Assembly (NCBI GenBank): GCA_045119215.1
Contig: JBGVDD010000168.1
Location: 81,563 to 145,562 of the forward strand
DNA length: 64,000 nt
Direction: 5' to 3'
Source: RUG11237 sp045119215
GTDB taxonomy: Bacteria > Bacillota > Clostridia > Lachnospirales > Lachnospiraceae
Part shown: piece by piece, positions 52,862 to 61,498 of the stretch
Layout: each line of letters starts with the position of its first letter
How positions within the stretch are numbered: the first letter of the stretch is position 1
Made by a program: the position numbers and the translations under genes
The notes under the pieces: generated by a model
What the model was told of the DNA's origin: nothing
Databases searched by the model: none
What the model saw: the letters and a program-made list of their open reading frames with translations, nothing else

Positions 52862-52879
52862 TGTAAATTGATATTTGTG
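52862..52879. repeat. palindromic site upstream of hsdS2
   Basis: The sequence TGTAAATTGATATTTGTG shares 14 bases exactly (AAATTGATATTTGT) with the site at 49942. One arm base differs (T for C). It starts immediately after the recombinase stop codon. Confidence 0.65.
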
Positions 52880-52892
52880 AGGATAATGATAA

Positions 52893-54146
52893 ATGGCAAA
52901 ATATAAGCTTGGTGATATCTGTGAAATAGTATCAGGTAGTACACCTAAAACTGGAGTAGATGAATATTGGGATGGTGATTTCAAATGGATAACACCTGCT
53001 GAGTTGAATGATGATACATATATTATTACTGATAGTGTGCGTAAAATTACTGAATTGGCTGTTAAGAAGACTGGATTGTCGTCATTTCCAGAAGGAACAG
53101 TTATTCTTTCCTCAAGAGCTCCTATAGGTAAGGTAGCTATAGCTGGTTGCGAGATGTATTGTAACCAAGGATTTAAGAATCTGATTTGCTCAGACAAAAT
53201 CAATAATAGATATTTATATTGGTTCCTGAAGGGTAATACAGAATATCTAAATTCTCTCGGTCGAGGAGCTACTTTTAAGGAAATATCTAAGTCGATTGTA
53301 TCTGAAATTGAGATAAATGTTCCTGATTTAAACGAGCAAGCGGTTGCAGTAGCAAATCTGGAAAAAATTAGTAAGATAATTGCTATTAGAAGACAGGAAT
53401 TATCTGCTTTAGATGATCTAATCAAGGCCCGATTTGTCGAGCTCTTTGGCGACCCAGTTTCTAATCCTTATGGATACGATAAAGTAGCACTTTCAGAGTT
53501 GGCAGAAATAAAGATAGGGCCATTTGGTTCGTTACTTCATAAAGAGGATTATATTGAAGGTGGACATCCATTACTTAATCCATCTCATATTATTGATGGC
53601 AAGGTATCTCCTGATGATAAACTTACAATTTCGGACAAGAAGTATGAAGAATTGTCAGCATATCAGCTGAAAACTGGTGATGTAGTAATGGGAAGACGGG
53701 GAGAAATGGGAAGATGTGCAGTGGTTCCAAGTGAGGGATTCTTGTGTGGAACAGGAAGTATTCTTATTAGGAGCAAAGGTGAAATTACTGCTGATTATAT
53801 TCAGAAGATAATATCGTTTCCGTCATTCAAAAAGACGATAGAAGATATGGCAGTAGGACAAACGATGCCGAATCTAAATGTTCCTATTGTATCTGGCTTT
53901 CAGATTATTAAGCCACCGATAGAGGTTCAAGATAGTTATTATGACTTCGTCCACCAAGTCGACAAATCAAAATTGATGGAAGAGCATAGAAATAATTTTG
54001 CCATAAAAGTGATACTCCTTACAGGCTTGTTACAAGGTGACAAAATTCAGCATATGGAACGAAAATACAGTATAAATAAGAAATTGCCCCATCATAATTA
54101 CTGGCAGGGCAATGAAGGAGGGGATAGGTATGACAACAAACTTTGA
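52893..54146 (+). CDS. hsdS: type I specificity subunit HsdS (copy 2) with altered C-terminus
   Basis: The 417-residue protein has two TRDs and the central spacer LIKARFVELFGD (near residue 177-188). Its TRDs are unlike those of copy 1, so it should read a different site. The C-terminal spacer starts normally (VHQVDKSKL), but then changes to KVILLTGLLQGDKIQHMERK and a tail that overlaps the hsdR ribosome site and start. It lacks the MQxYFG-type ending. It has the same orientation as copy 1. It may be silent until moved next to hsdM, though it could also be expressed. Confidence 0.88.
   Translation: MAKYKLGDICEIVSGSTPKTGVDEYWDGDFKWITPAELNDDTYIITDSVRKITELAVKKTGLSSFPEGTVILSSRAPIGKVAIAGCEMYCNQGFKNLICSDKINNRYLYWFLKGNTEYLNSLGRGATFKEISKSIVSEIEINVPDLNEQAVAVANLEKISKIIAIRRQELSALDDLIKARFVELFGDPVSNPYGYDKVALSELAEIKIGPFGSLLHKEDYIEGGHPLLNPSHIIDGKVSPDDKLTISDKKYEELSAYQLKTGDVVMGRRGEMGRCAVVPSEGFLCGTGSILIRSKGEITADYIQKIISFPSFKKTIEDMAVGQTMPNLNVPIVSGFQIIKPPIEVQDSYYDFVHQVDKSKLMEEHRNNFAIKVILLTGLLQGDKIQHMERKYSINKKLPHHNYWQGNEGGDRYDNKL
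53421..53453 (+). repeat. central hsdS repeat, copy 2
   Basis: Partner of 50524-50556: 29 of 33 bases match in direct orientation, encoding the same peptide. Confidence 0.7.
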
Positions 54147-57100
54147 CTATTTAAAAAAGGAATCAAAATTTTCAAGATTTGCGGATGTAGCCATTGCCGC
54201 TGAAAAGATTATCCTTTTGGATCCGGAAGCTAGTATTATCAATAGCAGAAGGGCTATGGAATTTGCTATGAAATGGATGTATTCTGTGGATGAAGAATTA
54301 AAGATGCCGTATCAGGACAATTTATATAGCTTGATGAATGATGAGGATTATAGACAGATTGTAGGTCCTGACTTATGGAAGCGGATGGATTATATCCGCA
54401 GATGTGGAAATAATGTGGCTCATAGTAGTAAAAAGCTGGGACGGGATGAGGCAATGCTCTGTCTGGAAAATCTTTTCATTTATTTGGATTACATTGCATA
54501 TTGTTATTCTGACCACTACGAAGAGCATTCTTTTGATAAGGGGATGATTACATCCAGAATAGAAAAATCAAAGAAATCAAGAGAAGCTGAGAGTGTTGCA
54601 AGAGAGAAACTGGCAAGGGAGCAGGAAAAGTCTGCACAGCAGGAATTAGATTTACAGAAGCTGATTGCTGAAAATGCTTCATTGAAGGAAGAGTTATCAG
54701 CCCGTAGGCAGGAACAGCAACAGACCTACGTTCCCAAACCTCTTGATTTGTCCGAGTATAAGACAAGAAAACTATATATTGACTCTATGCTTATGGATGC
54801 CGGTTGGACAGAGGGGAAAGACTGGATCAATGAGGTAGAGCTTCCTGGTATGCCCAATCAGTCGGAGGTGGGATATGCGGATTATGTTCTATATGATGAT
54901 ATGCATCGGCCGTTAGCGGTGATTGAAGCTAAGCGTACCTGTGTAGATGTTTCTAAAGGCAGACAACAGGCAAAGTTATACGCTGATTTACTGGAAGAAA
55001 AGTATAAAAGAAGACCAGTGATTTTTCTTACGAATGGCTTTGAAACCCGTATTATTGATGGTCAATATCCGGAGAGAAAGTGTGCAGTCATTTACTCAAA
55101 GAGAGATTTAGAAAAGTGGTTTAATCTATTAACCATGAGGACAAGCCTAAAACATGTTACAGTAAATAAGGATATTGCCGGTCGTTATTATCAGGAGGCA
55201 GCGATTAAGGCAGTATGCAATGCTTTTGATGAAAAAAATCGAAGGAAGGCATTGCTTGTTATGGCTACAGGTTCGGGAAAAACAAGAACAGTCATCGCCC
55301 TATGTGATGTTTTATTAAATGCCGGCTGGGTGAAAAATATTCTCTTTCTGGCAGATAGGAATTCTCTTGTGACCCAGGCAAAAAGAAGTTTTGTAAATAT
55401 GCTGCCAAATTTATCCTGTACCAATCTGGTAGAGGAGAAGGATAACTATCATGCACATTGTGTTTTCTCCACTTACCAGACGATGATACATTGCATTGAT
55501 ACCGTCAACGACAATGAGGGAAAGCTGTTTACCTGTGGTCATTTTGACCTAGTAATCTGCGATGAAGCCCACAGATCTATCTACAATAAGTATAGAGATA
55601 TTTTTACATATTTCGATGCACCACTTGTTGGTCTTACTGCAACACCTAAGGACGAAATTGATAAAAATACCTATGAAGTATTTGAACTAGAAAACGGTGT
55701 ACCGACTTTTGGATATGATTTGGCACAGGCGGTAAAGGATGGGTATCTGGTAGATTATGTTTCGGTGGAATCGAAGCTTAAATTCATTGAGCAGGGAATT
55801 GTTTATGATGAATTATCAGAGGAAGATAAGGAGGCCTATGAGGAAACCTTCGAAGATGAGCATGGTGAGTTACCAGAAGCAATCGCTTCATCGGCATTAA
55901 ATACCTGGATATTTAACGAGGATACCATTAGGCAAGTGTTAAATATTCTCATGACCGATGGGATTAAGATTGATTATGGGCAGAAAATCGGTAAGACAAT
56001 TATCTTTGCCAGGAATCATGACCATGCAGAAAAGATATTAGAAGTATTTCATAAGGAGTACCCTCATTTGCCAGATTACGCAAAGGTTATCGATAATTAC
56101 ATGACATATGCCCAAAGTGCCATTGATGAGTTTTCTGATCCAAAGAAGATGCCTCAGATTGCTATTTCTGTTGATATGCTGGATACCGGTATCGATGTGC
56201 CGGAGGTAGTAAATCTGGTTTTCTTCAAAAAGGTTATGAGCAAGGCTAAGTTCTGGCAGATGATTGGAAGGGGGACAAGATTGTGTCCGGGTCTTCTGGA
56301 TGGAGAAGATAAGCAAAAGTTCTATATATTTGATTTTTGTGGGAATTTTGAATTTTTCCGTATGAACAAGGGAAAAGCCACAGCCAATATAATTGCGTTG
56401 CAAGGTGCAATATTTAACCTGAAGTTTGAAATTTCTTATAAGTTGCAGGGTGTGGAATATCAGATTGACCGATTGATTGCTTATCGTAATACGCTTGTGA
56501 AACAGATGAGTGAAAAGGTGCAGGAACTTCCAAGGGACAACTTTGCGGTGAGACAGCATTTGAAATATGTTGATTTGTATTCCATAGAATCCAATTATCA
56601 GGCACTTACCTATGAGGATACTTTGATTGTACGTGAGGAGCTTGCTCCACTTATCTTGCCAGAGCAAGATGACGCTAGTGCGGTTCGATTTGATGCACTT
56701 ATGTATGGAATTGAACTGGCACATTTGACTGGAAAGAAGTATGTAAAAGCACGCAATGATTTGTATAAGCGTGTTGCAGGAATTGCCAGTGTTGCAAATA
56801 TTCCCCAGATACAGGCTCAATCTGATTTGATAGACAAAATCCTTCATACTGATTATGTGGAGCATGGTGGGATTAGCGAATTTGAAGAAATCAGAGAGAA
56901 GCTTCGGGATTTGATGAAGTATATTCCTAAGGGTAGTATGAAGTATGTGACTAACTTTACGGATGAGTTGCTGTCAACGGAATGGAAAGAGTCTGAACTT
57001 GAGAATGATGAATTGAAGAATTACAAGGCGAAGGCAGAGTATTATATCAGACAGCATCAGGACAATATAGCCATTGCTAAGTTAAAGACCAATCAACCAT

Positions 57101-57474
57101 TAACCAGTGCAGATATGGCAAGTCTTGAAGAAATTCTATGGAAAGAAGTTGGAACAAAGCAGGATTACGAACATGAATTTGGTACAAAACCCTTGGGTGA
57201 GTTTGTTCGTGAAATCGTTGGACTTGATATGAATGCTGCAAAGGAGGCTTTCTCTGAATATCTTACCAACACAAGTCTTGATAGCAGACAGATTTACTTT
57301 GTAAATCAGATCGTAGAATACATTGTTCATAATGGAATGTTGAAGGATTTTTCTGTGCTTCAGGAATCACCATTTACGGATCAGGGAAGTATCGTTGAGA
57401 TTTTTACTGATTTGAATGTGTGGATGGGCATAAAAAAAGTGATAGATACGATTAATGATAATGCGGCGGCGTAA
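54130..57474 (+). CDS. hsdR: type I restriction endonuclease subunit HsdR
   Basis: The 1114-residue protein has an N-terminal DUF4145-like helical domain (about 1-150), a coiled coil, then the HsdR nuclease domain with ADYVLYDDMHRPLAVIEAKR (D...ExK). The SF2 translocase shows MATGSGKTRT (about 377-386), CDEAHRS (about 477), LTATPKDE (about 502) and QMIGRGTRL (about 711). It cleaves unmodified DNA after translocation. ATG 54130 is chosen for AAGGAGGGG; the frame is open back to 54112. It overlaps the end of hsdS2. Confidence 0.95.
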   Translation: MTTNFDYLKKESKFSRFADVAIAAEKIILLDPEASIINSRRAMEFAMKWMYSVDEELKMPYQDNLYSLMNDEDYRQIVGPDLWKRMDYIRRCGNNVAHSSKKLGRDEAMLCLENLFIYLDYIAYCYSDHYEEHSFDKGMITSRIEKSKKSREAESVAREKLAREQEKSAQQELDLQKLIAENASLKEELSARRQEQQQTYVPKPLDLSEYKTRKLYIDSMLMDAGWTEGKDWINEVELPGMPNQSEVGYADYVLYDDMHRPLAVIEAKRTCVDVSKGRQQAKLYADLLEEKYKRRPVIFLTNGFETRIIDGQYPERKCAVIYSKRDLEKWFNLLTMRTSLKHVTVNKDIAGRYYQEAAIKAVCNAFDEKNRRKALLVMATGSGKTRTVIALCDVLLNAGWVKNILFLADRNSLVTQAKRSFVNMLPNLSCTNLVEEKDNYHAHCVFSTYQTMIHCIDTVNDNEGKLFTCGHFDLVICDEAHRSIYNKYRDIFTYFDAPLVGLTATPKDEIDKNTYEVFELENGVPTFGYDLAQAVKDGYLVDYVSVESKLKFIEQGIVYDELSEEDKEAYEETFEDEHGELPEAIASSALNTWIFNEDTIRQVLNILMTDGIKIDYGQKIGKTIIFARNHDHAEKILEVFHKEYPHLPDYAKVIDNYMTYAQSAIDEFSDPKKMPQIAISVDMLDTGIDVPEVVNLVFFKKVMSKAKFWQMIGRGTRLCPGLLDGEDKQKFYIFDFCGNFEFFRMNKGKATANIIALQGAIFNLKFEISYKLQGVEYQIDRLIAYRNTLVKQMSEKVQELPRDNFAVRQHLKYVDLYSIESNYQALTYEDTLIVREELAPLILPEQDDASAVRFDALMYGIELAHLTGKKYVKARNDLYKRVAGIASVANIPQIQAQSDLIDKILHTDYVEHGGISEFEEIREKLRDLMKYIPKGSMKYVTNFTDELLSTEWKESELENDELKNYKAKAEYYIRQHQDNIAIAKLKTNQPLTSADMASLEEILWKEVGTKQDYEHEFGTKPLGEFVREIVGLDMNAAKEAFSEYLTNTSLDSRQIYFVNQIVEYIVHNGMLKDFSVLQESPFTDQGSIVEIFTDLNVWMGIKKVIDTINDNAAA

Positions 57475-57497
57475 AAGGAAAGTAAAAGGAGAACGAA

Positions 57498-58255
57498 ATG
57501 AACAGTATTTATCTACGATTTATCCGGCACTTGCAAGCGAGCTAAGTGAGAATATTTCTTATTATACAGCTAAGAATATACAAACAGACTTTTTGATTAT
57601 CCTGATTTCCCATCAGTTAAAAACGCCACTGGCTTCTATAAGAATGAGCCATGAGTTGTCACTTTCCTCAGATTTATCTGAGGAAGAAAGGCAGTCATTT
57701 ATGGAGACGGAAACCCAGGAAATTCTCAAAATGGAAGCGTTGCTGGATGAGTTAGTAAAGCTTTCACGTCTTGAAAACAGTATGATTCAGATTAAATCCG
57801 AAAAGTGCAGCATGAAAAAGACCATTAGCGAAGCTGTAAGTCAGATATATATAAAAGCAAATGCCAAGAATATAGAAATATGTGTGGATATGGAACATGA
57901 TGTGGAAACCCTGCATGATCATAAATGGACGGTGGAAGCTCTGGTAAATATCCTCGAGAATGCAGTAAAATATTCAACCCAAAGGACGATGATAAATATT
58001 AATGTGAGCTGTCTGGTAAATCACGTTCTGATTCAGGTTGAGGATGAAGGGATTGGCATCCCGGAAGGGGAAGTACATGAGATTTTCAAACGTTTCTACC
58101 GTGGAAGTAATGCGAAAGATATTGTAAAAGAAGGGGCAGGCGTAGGACTGTACCTTGCCAGAAGCATTATAGAACAGCAAGGTGGCACTATTGTTGCGAA
58201 GAGAAATAATGGGGCTGGAACAATCTTTCAGATTATGCTCCCCTTATCTAATTAA
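57498..58255 (+). pseudogene. sensor histidine kinase, 5'-truncated
   Basis: The frame encodes a dimerisation/phosphoacceptor domain with SHQLKTPLASIRMSHEL (H-box) and an ATPase domain with ILENAVKYS (N-box), DEGIGIPEG and GAGVGLYLARS. It lacks any membrane or sensor part. A ribosome site and ATG at 57498 are in another frame and stop after 15 codons, so the natural start has been lost. The open frame runs back into hsdR with no good start. Partner response regulator and target genes are absent. Probably non-functional, though a short cytosolic kinase cannot be excluded. Confidence 0.75.
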
Positions 58256-58264
58256 AAAAACAAG

Positions 58265-58301
58265 ACCCTTACAAAACTGTAATAGTTTTTGTAAGGGTTT
58301 T
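58265..58301 (+). terminator. terminator after the kinase fragment
   Basis: ACCCTTACAAAACT and AGTTTTTGTAAGGG form a near-perfect stem followed by TTTTG. It closes the hsd region. Confidence 0.85.
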
Positions 58302-58325
58302 GTAATTTTTAAATGATAAAATAAA

Positions 58326-58358
58326 GGTAACAGTTCAGCCCCCGGCTGAACTGTTACC
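58326..58358. repeat. 15-bp perfect hairpin of the dispersed repeat family
   Basis: GGTAACAGTTCAGCC and GGCTGAACTGTTACC are perfect arms around CCC. The core AACAGTTCA matches arms at 24090 and 40189, and GGCTGAA matches 48258 and 62385. Confidence 0.65.
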
Positions 58359-58387
58359 ACAAAAGGATGAGGAATCACATTAAACTA

Positions 58388-58432
58388 TTGACATTCCGTT
58401 TTTTAGTTGTTATCATGAAAGCATGTACTTGC
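58388..58432 (+). promoter_or_regulatory. TetR gene promoter with operator-like palindrome
   Basis: TTGACA-17-TATCAT (58388-58416) is followed by GCATGTACTTGC (58421-58432) over the expected start site. This differs from a perfect palindrome by one pair and is nearly the same as the perfect palindrome at 59114. It suggests TetR autoregulation. Confidence 0.7.
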
Positions 58433-58490
58433 ATGATAAGATATGATGCATATCGCATAATAACAAACTACGGAGAGGAGGAGTTAGATT

Positions 58491-59063
58491 TTGGATGAAA
58501 CAAGCCAAAAAATTATTGACGCAGCCATGACATTAGTTCGGGATAAGGGATATGTGGCAACAACTACGAAAGAGATTGCAAGGTTGGCGGGGGTGAACGA
58601 GTGTACCTTGTTCCGTAAGTTTGAAAGTAAAAAGGATATTGTCATACAGGGGGCAAACCAGGCAGGCTGGCGGGCAAATATTATACCGGAGATTTTTGAA
58701 AACGTGACATGGGAATTGGAAACGGATTTGGAGATGTTTATGCGGGCATACATGGACAGAATGACGCCAGACTTCGTAAATCTGTCCATCGGACTGAGAG
58801 CACCGCAGCTCTATGAGGAAACAAAACAGCTTATTATGAAAGTCCCCCAGGCTTTTCTGGAGACATTTACCAGTTATTTAAACCAGATGTGTGGGAAAGG
58901 AAAGCTGCCAAAGAAGGATTTTCATTCTCTTGCAATGACAGTATTTTCCGCCACATTTGGATATACATTTCTCCAGGCATCTTTTGGAAAAGAGCTTACG
59001 GATGTAGAAAAAGATGAGTACATAAAAAACAGTGTGAAGATGTTTGTAAAAGGATTAAAGTAA
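58491..59063 (+). CDS. TetR/AcrR family transcriptional regulator
   Basis: The 190-residue protein has the TetR N-terminal HTH (IIDAAMTLVRDKGYVATTTK, EIARLAGVNECTLFRKFESK). The ligand-binding domain is of no recognisable subgroup. TTG 58491 follows GAGGAGGA by 8 bases. It lies upstream of ilvBN in the same direction, and related palindromes precede both units. It may therefore control the acetolactate synthase genes, which is an unusual regulator for them. Confidence 0.87.
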   Translation: MDETSQKIIDAAMTLVRDKGYVATTTKEIARLAGVNECTLFRKFESKKDIVIQGANQAGWRANIIPEIFENVTWELETDLEMFMRAYMDRMTPDFVNLSIGLRAPQLYEETKQLIMKVPQAFLETFTSYLNQMCGKGKLPKKDFHSLAMTVFSATFGYTFLQASFGKELTDVEKDEYIKNSVKMFVKGLK

Positions 59064-59070
59064 TAAATTT

Positions 59071-59092
59071 GGCGCTGTCAGAGGGCAGTGCC
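59071..59092 (+). other. hairpin between tetR and ilvB
   Basis: GGCGCTG and CAGTGCC pair with one G-T, around a 8-base loop, followed by A residues rather than T. It is not an intrinsic terminator for the + strand; an RNA-level role is possible. Confidence 0.35.
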
Positions 59093-59113
59093 AAAAAAAT
59101 AAGCAATACGCAA

Positions 59114-59125
59114 GCAAGTACTTGC
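59114..59125 (+). promoter_or_regulatory. perfect palindrome before ilvB (TetR operator candidate)
   Basis: GCAAGTACTTGC is a perfect 12-base palindrome 17 bases before the ilvB ATG and just upstream of its AAGGAGG. It matches the site in the tetR promoter at 10 of 12 or better. No clear promoter adjoins it, so it could act as a roadblock. Confidence 0.65.
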
Positions 59126-59142
59126 ATCAAAAGGAGGATATT

Positions 59143-60882
59143 ATGAAGCAGATTACAGGTGCAGAATTATTTGTAAAAGCCTTAAAGGAAGAAAATGTTA
59201 CAACGCTGTTTGCTTATCCAGGCGGGCAGGCGATAGATTTATTTGATGCTCTTTATGGGGAAAAGGAAATAGATGTTATTTTGCCACGTCACGAGCAGGG
59301 CTTGGTCCATGCGGCAGATGGATATGCTCGTTCCACAGGAAAAGTAGGCGTATGTCTTGTGACAAGCGGACCGGGAGCGACTAATCTTGTCACAGGGATT
59401 GCCACAGCAAACTATGATAGTGTTCCATTAGTATGTTTTACGGGGCAGGTGCCAACGCACATGATTGGGAATGATGCTTTTCAGGAAGTTGACATTGTTG
59501 GCATTACGAGAAGTATATGCAAGTATGCAGTAACCGTACGAAAAAGGGAAGACTTGGCGGAAACCATTAAGAAAGCTTTTTATATAGCAAAAACAGGAAA
59601 GCCGGGGGTAGTTGTTGTAGATTTTCCAAAGGATATTCAGAGAGCTTATGGCAGTGATTTCTATCCTAAAGAAATATCTATTAGAAGTTATAAACCCAAC
59701 ACTTCCGTACATATTGGCCAGATAAATAAGGCGTTGGATATTTTAGGCCGTGCCCGCAAGCCTGTTTTTTTGGTAGGAGGTGGAGTAAATATTGCCCATG
59801 CCAATCAGGAGATGACACAACTTGCAGAATTGACAGGTGTTCCAGTGATTACGACGATTATGGGGAAGGGGGCAATTCCTACCGACCATGCTCTATATAT
59901 TGGGAATATCGGCATTCATGGAAGTTATGCGGCTAATTTAGCAATCAGCAATTGCGATGTCCTGTTTTCCATAGGTACACGGTTTAATGACCGAATTACA
60001 GGTAAAATAGAAAAATTTGCAGTTCATGCAAAAGTTATACATATTGATATTGATGCAGCGTCTATTTCTCGAAATATTATGGTAGATGTGCCTATCGTAG
60101 CAGATGCCCAAAAAGCAATACGTGCATTGCTTGAAAGGGCAAAACCCCTTTCTATTACAGAATGGGTAACGGAAATCAGACAATGGAAGAAGGAATATCC
60201 GCTTACGATGGAGGAAGAGGGATTAACGCCAAAAAAGGTAATTGAAGCTGTCAATCAATTTTTCCAGGATGCTGTTATCACAACGGATGTAGGGCAAAAC
60301 CAGTTATGGGCAACACAGTTTCTTGCTCTTGATAATAAGAAGCAGATGTTAACTTCTGGCGGATTGGGAACCATGGGATATGGTTTCCCAGCGGCTATCG
60401 GTGCTAAACTGGGGAATCCTGGGAAGAGTGTCGTAGTGATTTCCGGAGATGGTGGTATGCAGATGAATATTCAGGAAATGGCAACAGCAGTGGTTTATGA
60501 ACTTCCTATTATTATCTGTATTTTAAATAACGGGTATTTGGGAAATGTGCGACAGTGGCAGGAAATGTTTTATCACAGACATTATTCTAGTACTTGTATG
60601 CGTTACCGCAGAAGCTGTGAAATCGGATGCAATCAGCCAAAATGGGATTGTCCGGAATATACGCCTGATTTTGTCAGGCTTGCAGAAAGCTATGGGGCGA
60701 AAGGCATTCGTGTTACAAAACCTGAAGAAATAAAAACAGCATTTGAAACTGCAAAACAGAATACCAAAACCCCTACCGTAATTGAATTTATCATTGATAG
60801 AGAAATCAATGTTATGCCCATTGTTCCGCCGGGAAATGCTTTAAGTGATATGATATTGGAAAGGGAGGAAAAGAGGGAATGA
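59143..60882 (+). CDS. ilvB: acetolactate synthase large subunit
   Basis: This 579-residue TPP enzyme joins two pyruvates (or pyruvate and 2-oxobutyrate) in valine/isoleucine synthesis. The catalytic Glu lies in LPRHEQGLVHAADGYA and the TPP motif in ISGDGGMQMNIQEMAT...NNGYLG. A cysteine-rich stretch (SCEIGCNQPKWDCPEYTPDF) lies near residue 490, as in some clostridial enzymes. ATG 59143 follows AAGGAGG; an upstream TTG in frame at 59122 overlaps the operator palindrome. The stop overlaps ilvN (ATGA). Confidence 0.95.
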   Translation: MKQITGAELFVKALKEENVTTLFAYPGGQAIDLFDALYGEKEIDVILPRHEQGLVHAADGYARSTGKVGVCLVTSGPGATNLVTGIATANYDSVPLVCFTGQVPTHMIGNDAFQEVDIVGITRSICKYAVTVRKREDLAETIKKAFYIAKTGKPGVVVVDFPKDIQRAYGSDFYPKEISIRSYKPNTSVHIGQINKALDILGRARKPVFLVGGGVNIAHANQEMTQLAELTGVPVITTIMGKGAIPTDHALYIGNIGIHGSYAANLAISNCDVLFSIGTRFNDRITGKIEKFAVHAKVIHIDIDAASISRNIMVDVPIVADAQKAIRALLERAKPLSITEWVTEIRQWKKEYPLTMEEEGLTPKKVIEAVNQFFQDAVITTDVGQNQLWATQFLALDNKKQMLTSGGLGTMGYGFPAAIGAKLGNPGKSVVVISGDGGMQMNIQEMATAVVYELPIIICILNNGYLGNVRQWQEMFYHRHYSSTCMRYRRSCEIGCNQPKWDCPEYTPDFVRLAESYGAKGIRVTKPEEIKTAFETAKQNTKTPTVIEFIIDREINVMPIVPPGNALSDMILEREEKRE

Positions 60883-61379
60883 AAAAGAGATGGATATGCT
60901 TATTTGTAGAAAATGAAATTGGTGTGCTTGCCCGTATTGCAGGCTTGTTCTCCGGAAAATCTTATAACTTGGACAGCTTAACCGTTGGAATTACAGAGGA
61001 TAGTACCATATCACGAATGACAATCAGTCTGACAAGCGATGATAAAACTTTTGAGCAGATTAAAAAGCAGTTAAACAGAAGCGTTGAAGTAATCAAGGTG
61101 GTAGATTACACGGATATACCTGTTTACATGAGAGAAATCCTGTTTGTGAAAGTGAATAGCTGTTCAGAGGAAGAAATCAAAGAATTATTCAGAATTTCAA
61201 AAGTGTTTGGCGTTTCCATTATTGACTATGATGGTACCACTGTTCTTTTAGAATGTGCCCAGACGGAAAATAAAAATAACGATATCATTGCGTTATTAAA
61301 GAAAAAATTTATTAACAGGATTGAAATTGTACGGGGCGGGAGCGTTGCAGTTGAGGCAGTTAGCATCAGTGAAAGATAA
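60879..61379 (+). CDS. ilvN: acetolactate synthase small (regulatory) subunit
   Basis: The 166-residue protein has an N-terminal ACT domain (WICLFVENEIGVLARIAGLF, then YNLDSLTVG, about residues 4-75) and the C-terminal ALS_ss domain. It gives valine feedback control to IlvB. It is translationally coupled to ilvB. No other branched-chain genes are present nearby. Confidence 0.95.
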   Translation: MKKRWICLFVENEIGVLARIAGLFSGKSYNLDSLTVGITEDSTISRMTISLTSDDKTFEQIKKQLNRSVEVIKVVDYTDIPVYMREILFVKVNSCSEEEIKELFRISKVFGVSIIDYDGTTVLLECAQTENKNNDIIALLKKKFINRIEIVRGGSVAVEAVSISER

Positions 61380-61442
61380 TTTTGGAGTGAGCCAGGGTAC
61401 CGGGTTCCTTGGATTCTCTGTGTAGTGAATTGTAAATACATA

Positions 61443-61498
61443 TTGACATTTGAACAAATATTCAATTATAATATAAAGCAATTGAACTACTACTCAAT
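61443..61498 (+). promoter_or_regulatory. strong promoter with two ArsR/SmtB-like operators
   Basis: TTGACA-18-TATAAT (61443-61472) is nearly consensus. TTGAACAAATATTCAA (61450-61465) lies in its spacer and resembles the ArsR/SmtB/CzrA operator core TGAACA-N-TTCA. ATTGAACTACTACTCAAT (61481-61498) follows. No arsR-type gene follows; only a 32-codon frame (61524-61619, VDGMSIQENAKKF) lies before the methyltransferase. Confidence 0.65.

Noticed and set aside
54083..54113. Inverted repeat ATTGCCC/GGGCAAT as a terminator before hsdR
   Set aside because: The stem is only 7 bp, there is no T run, and it precedes the hsdR ribosome site, so termination is unlikely.
56038..56865. A 275-codon open frame on the - strand
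   Set aside because: It is antisense to hsdR, with no start signals and biased composition. The + strand carries clear helicase motifs.
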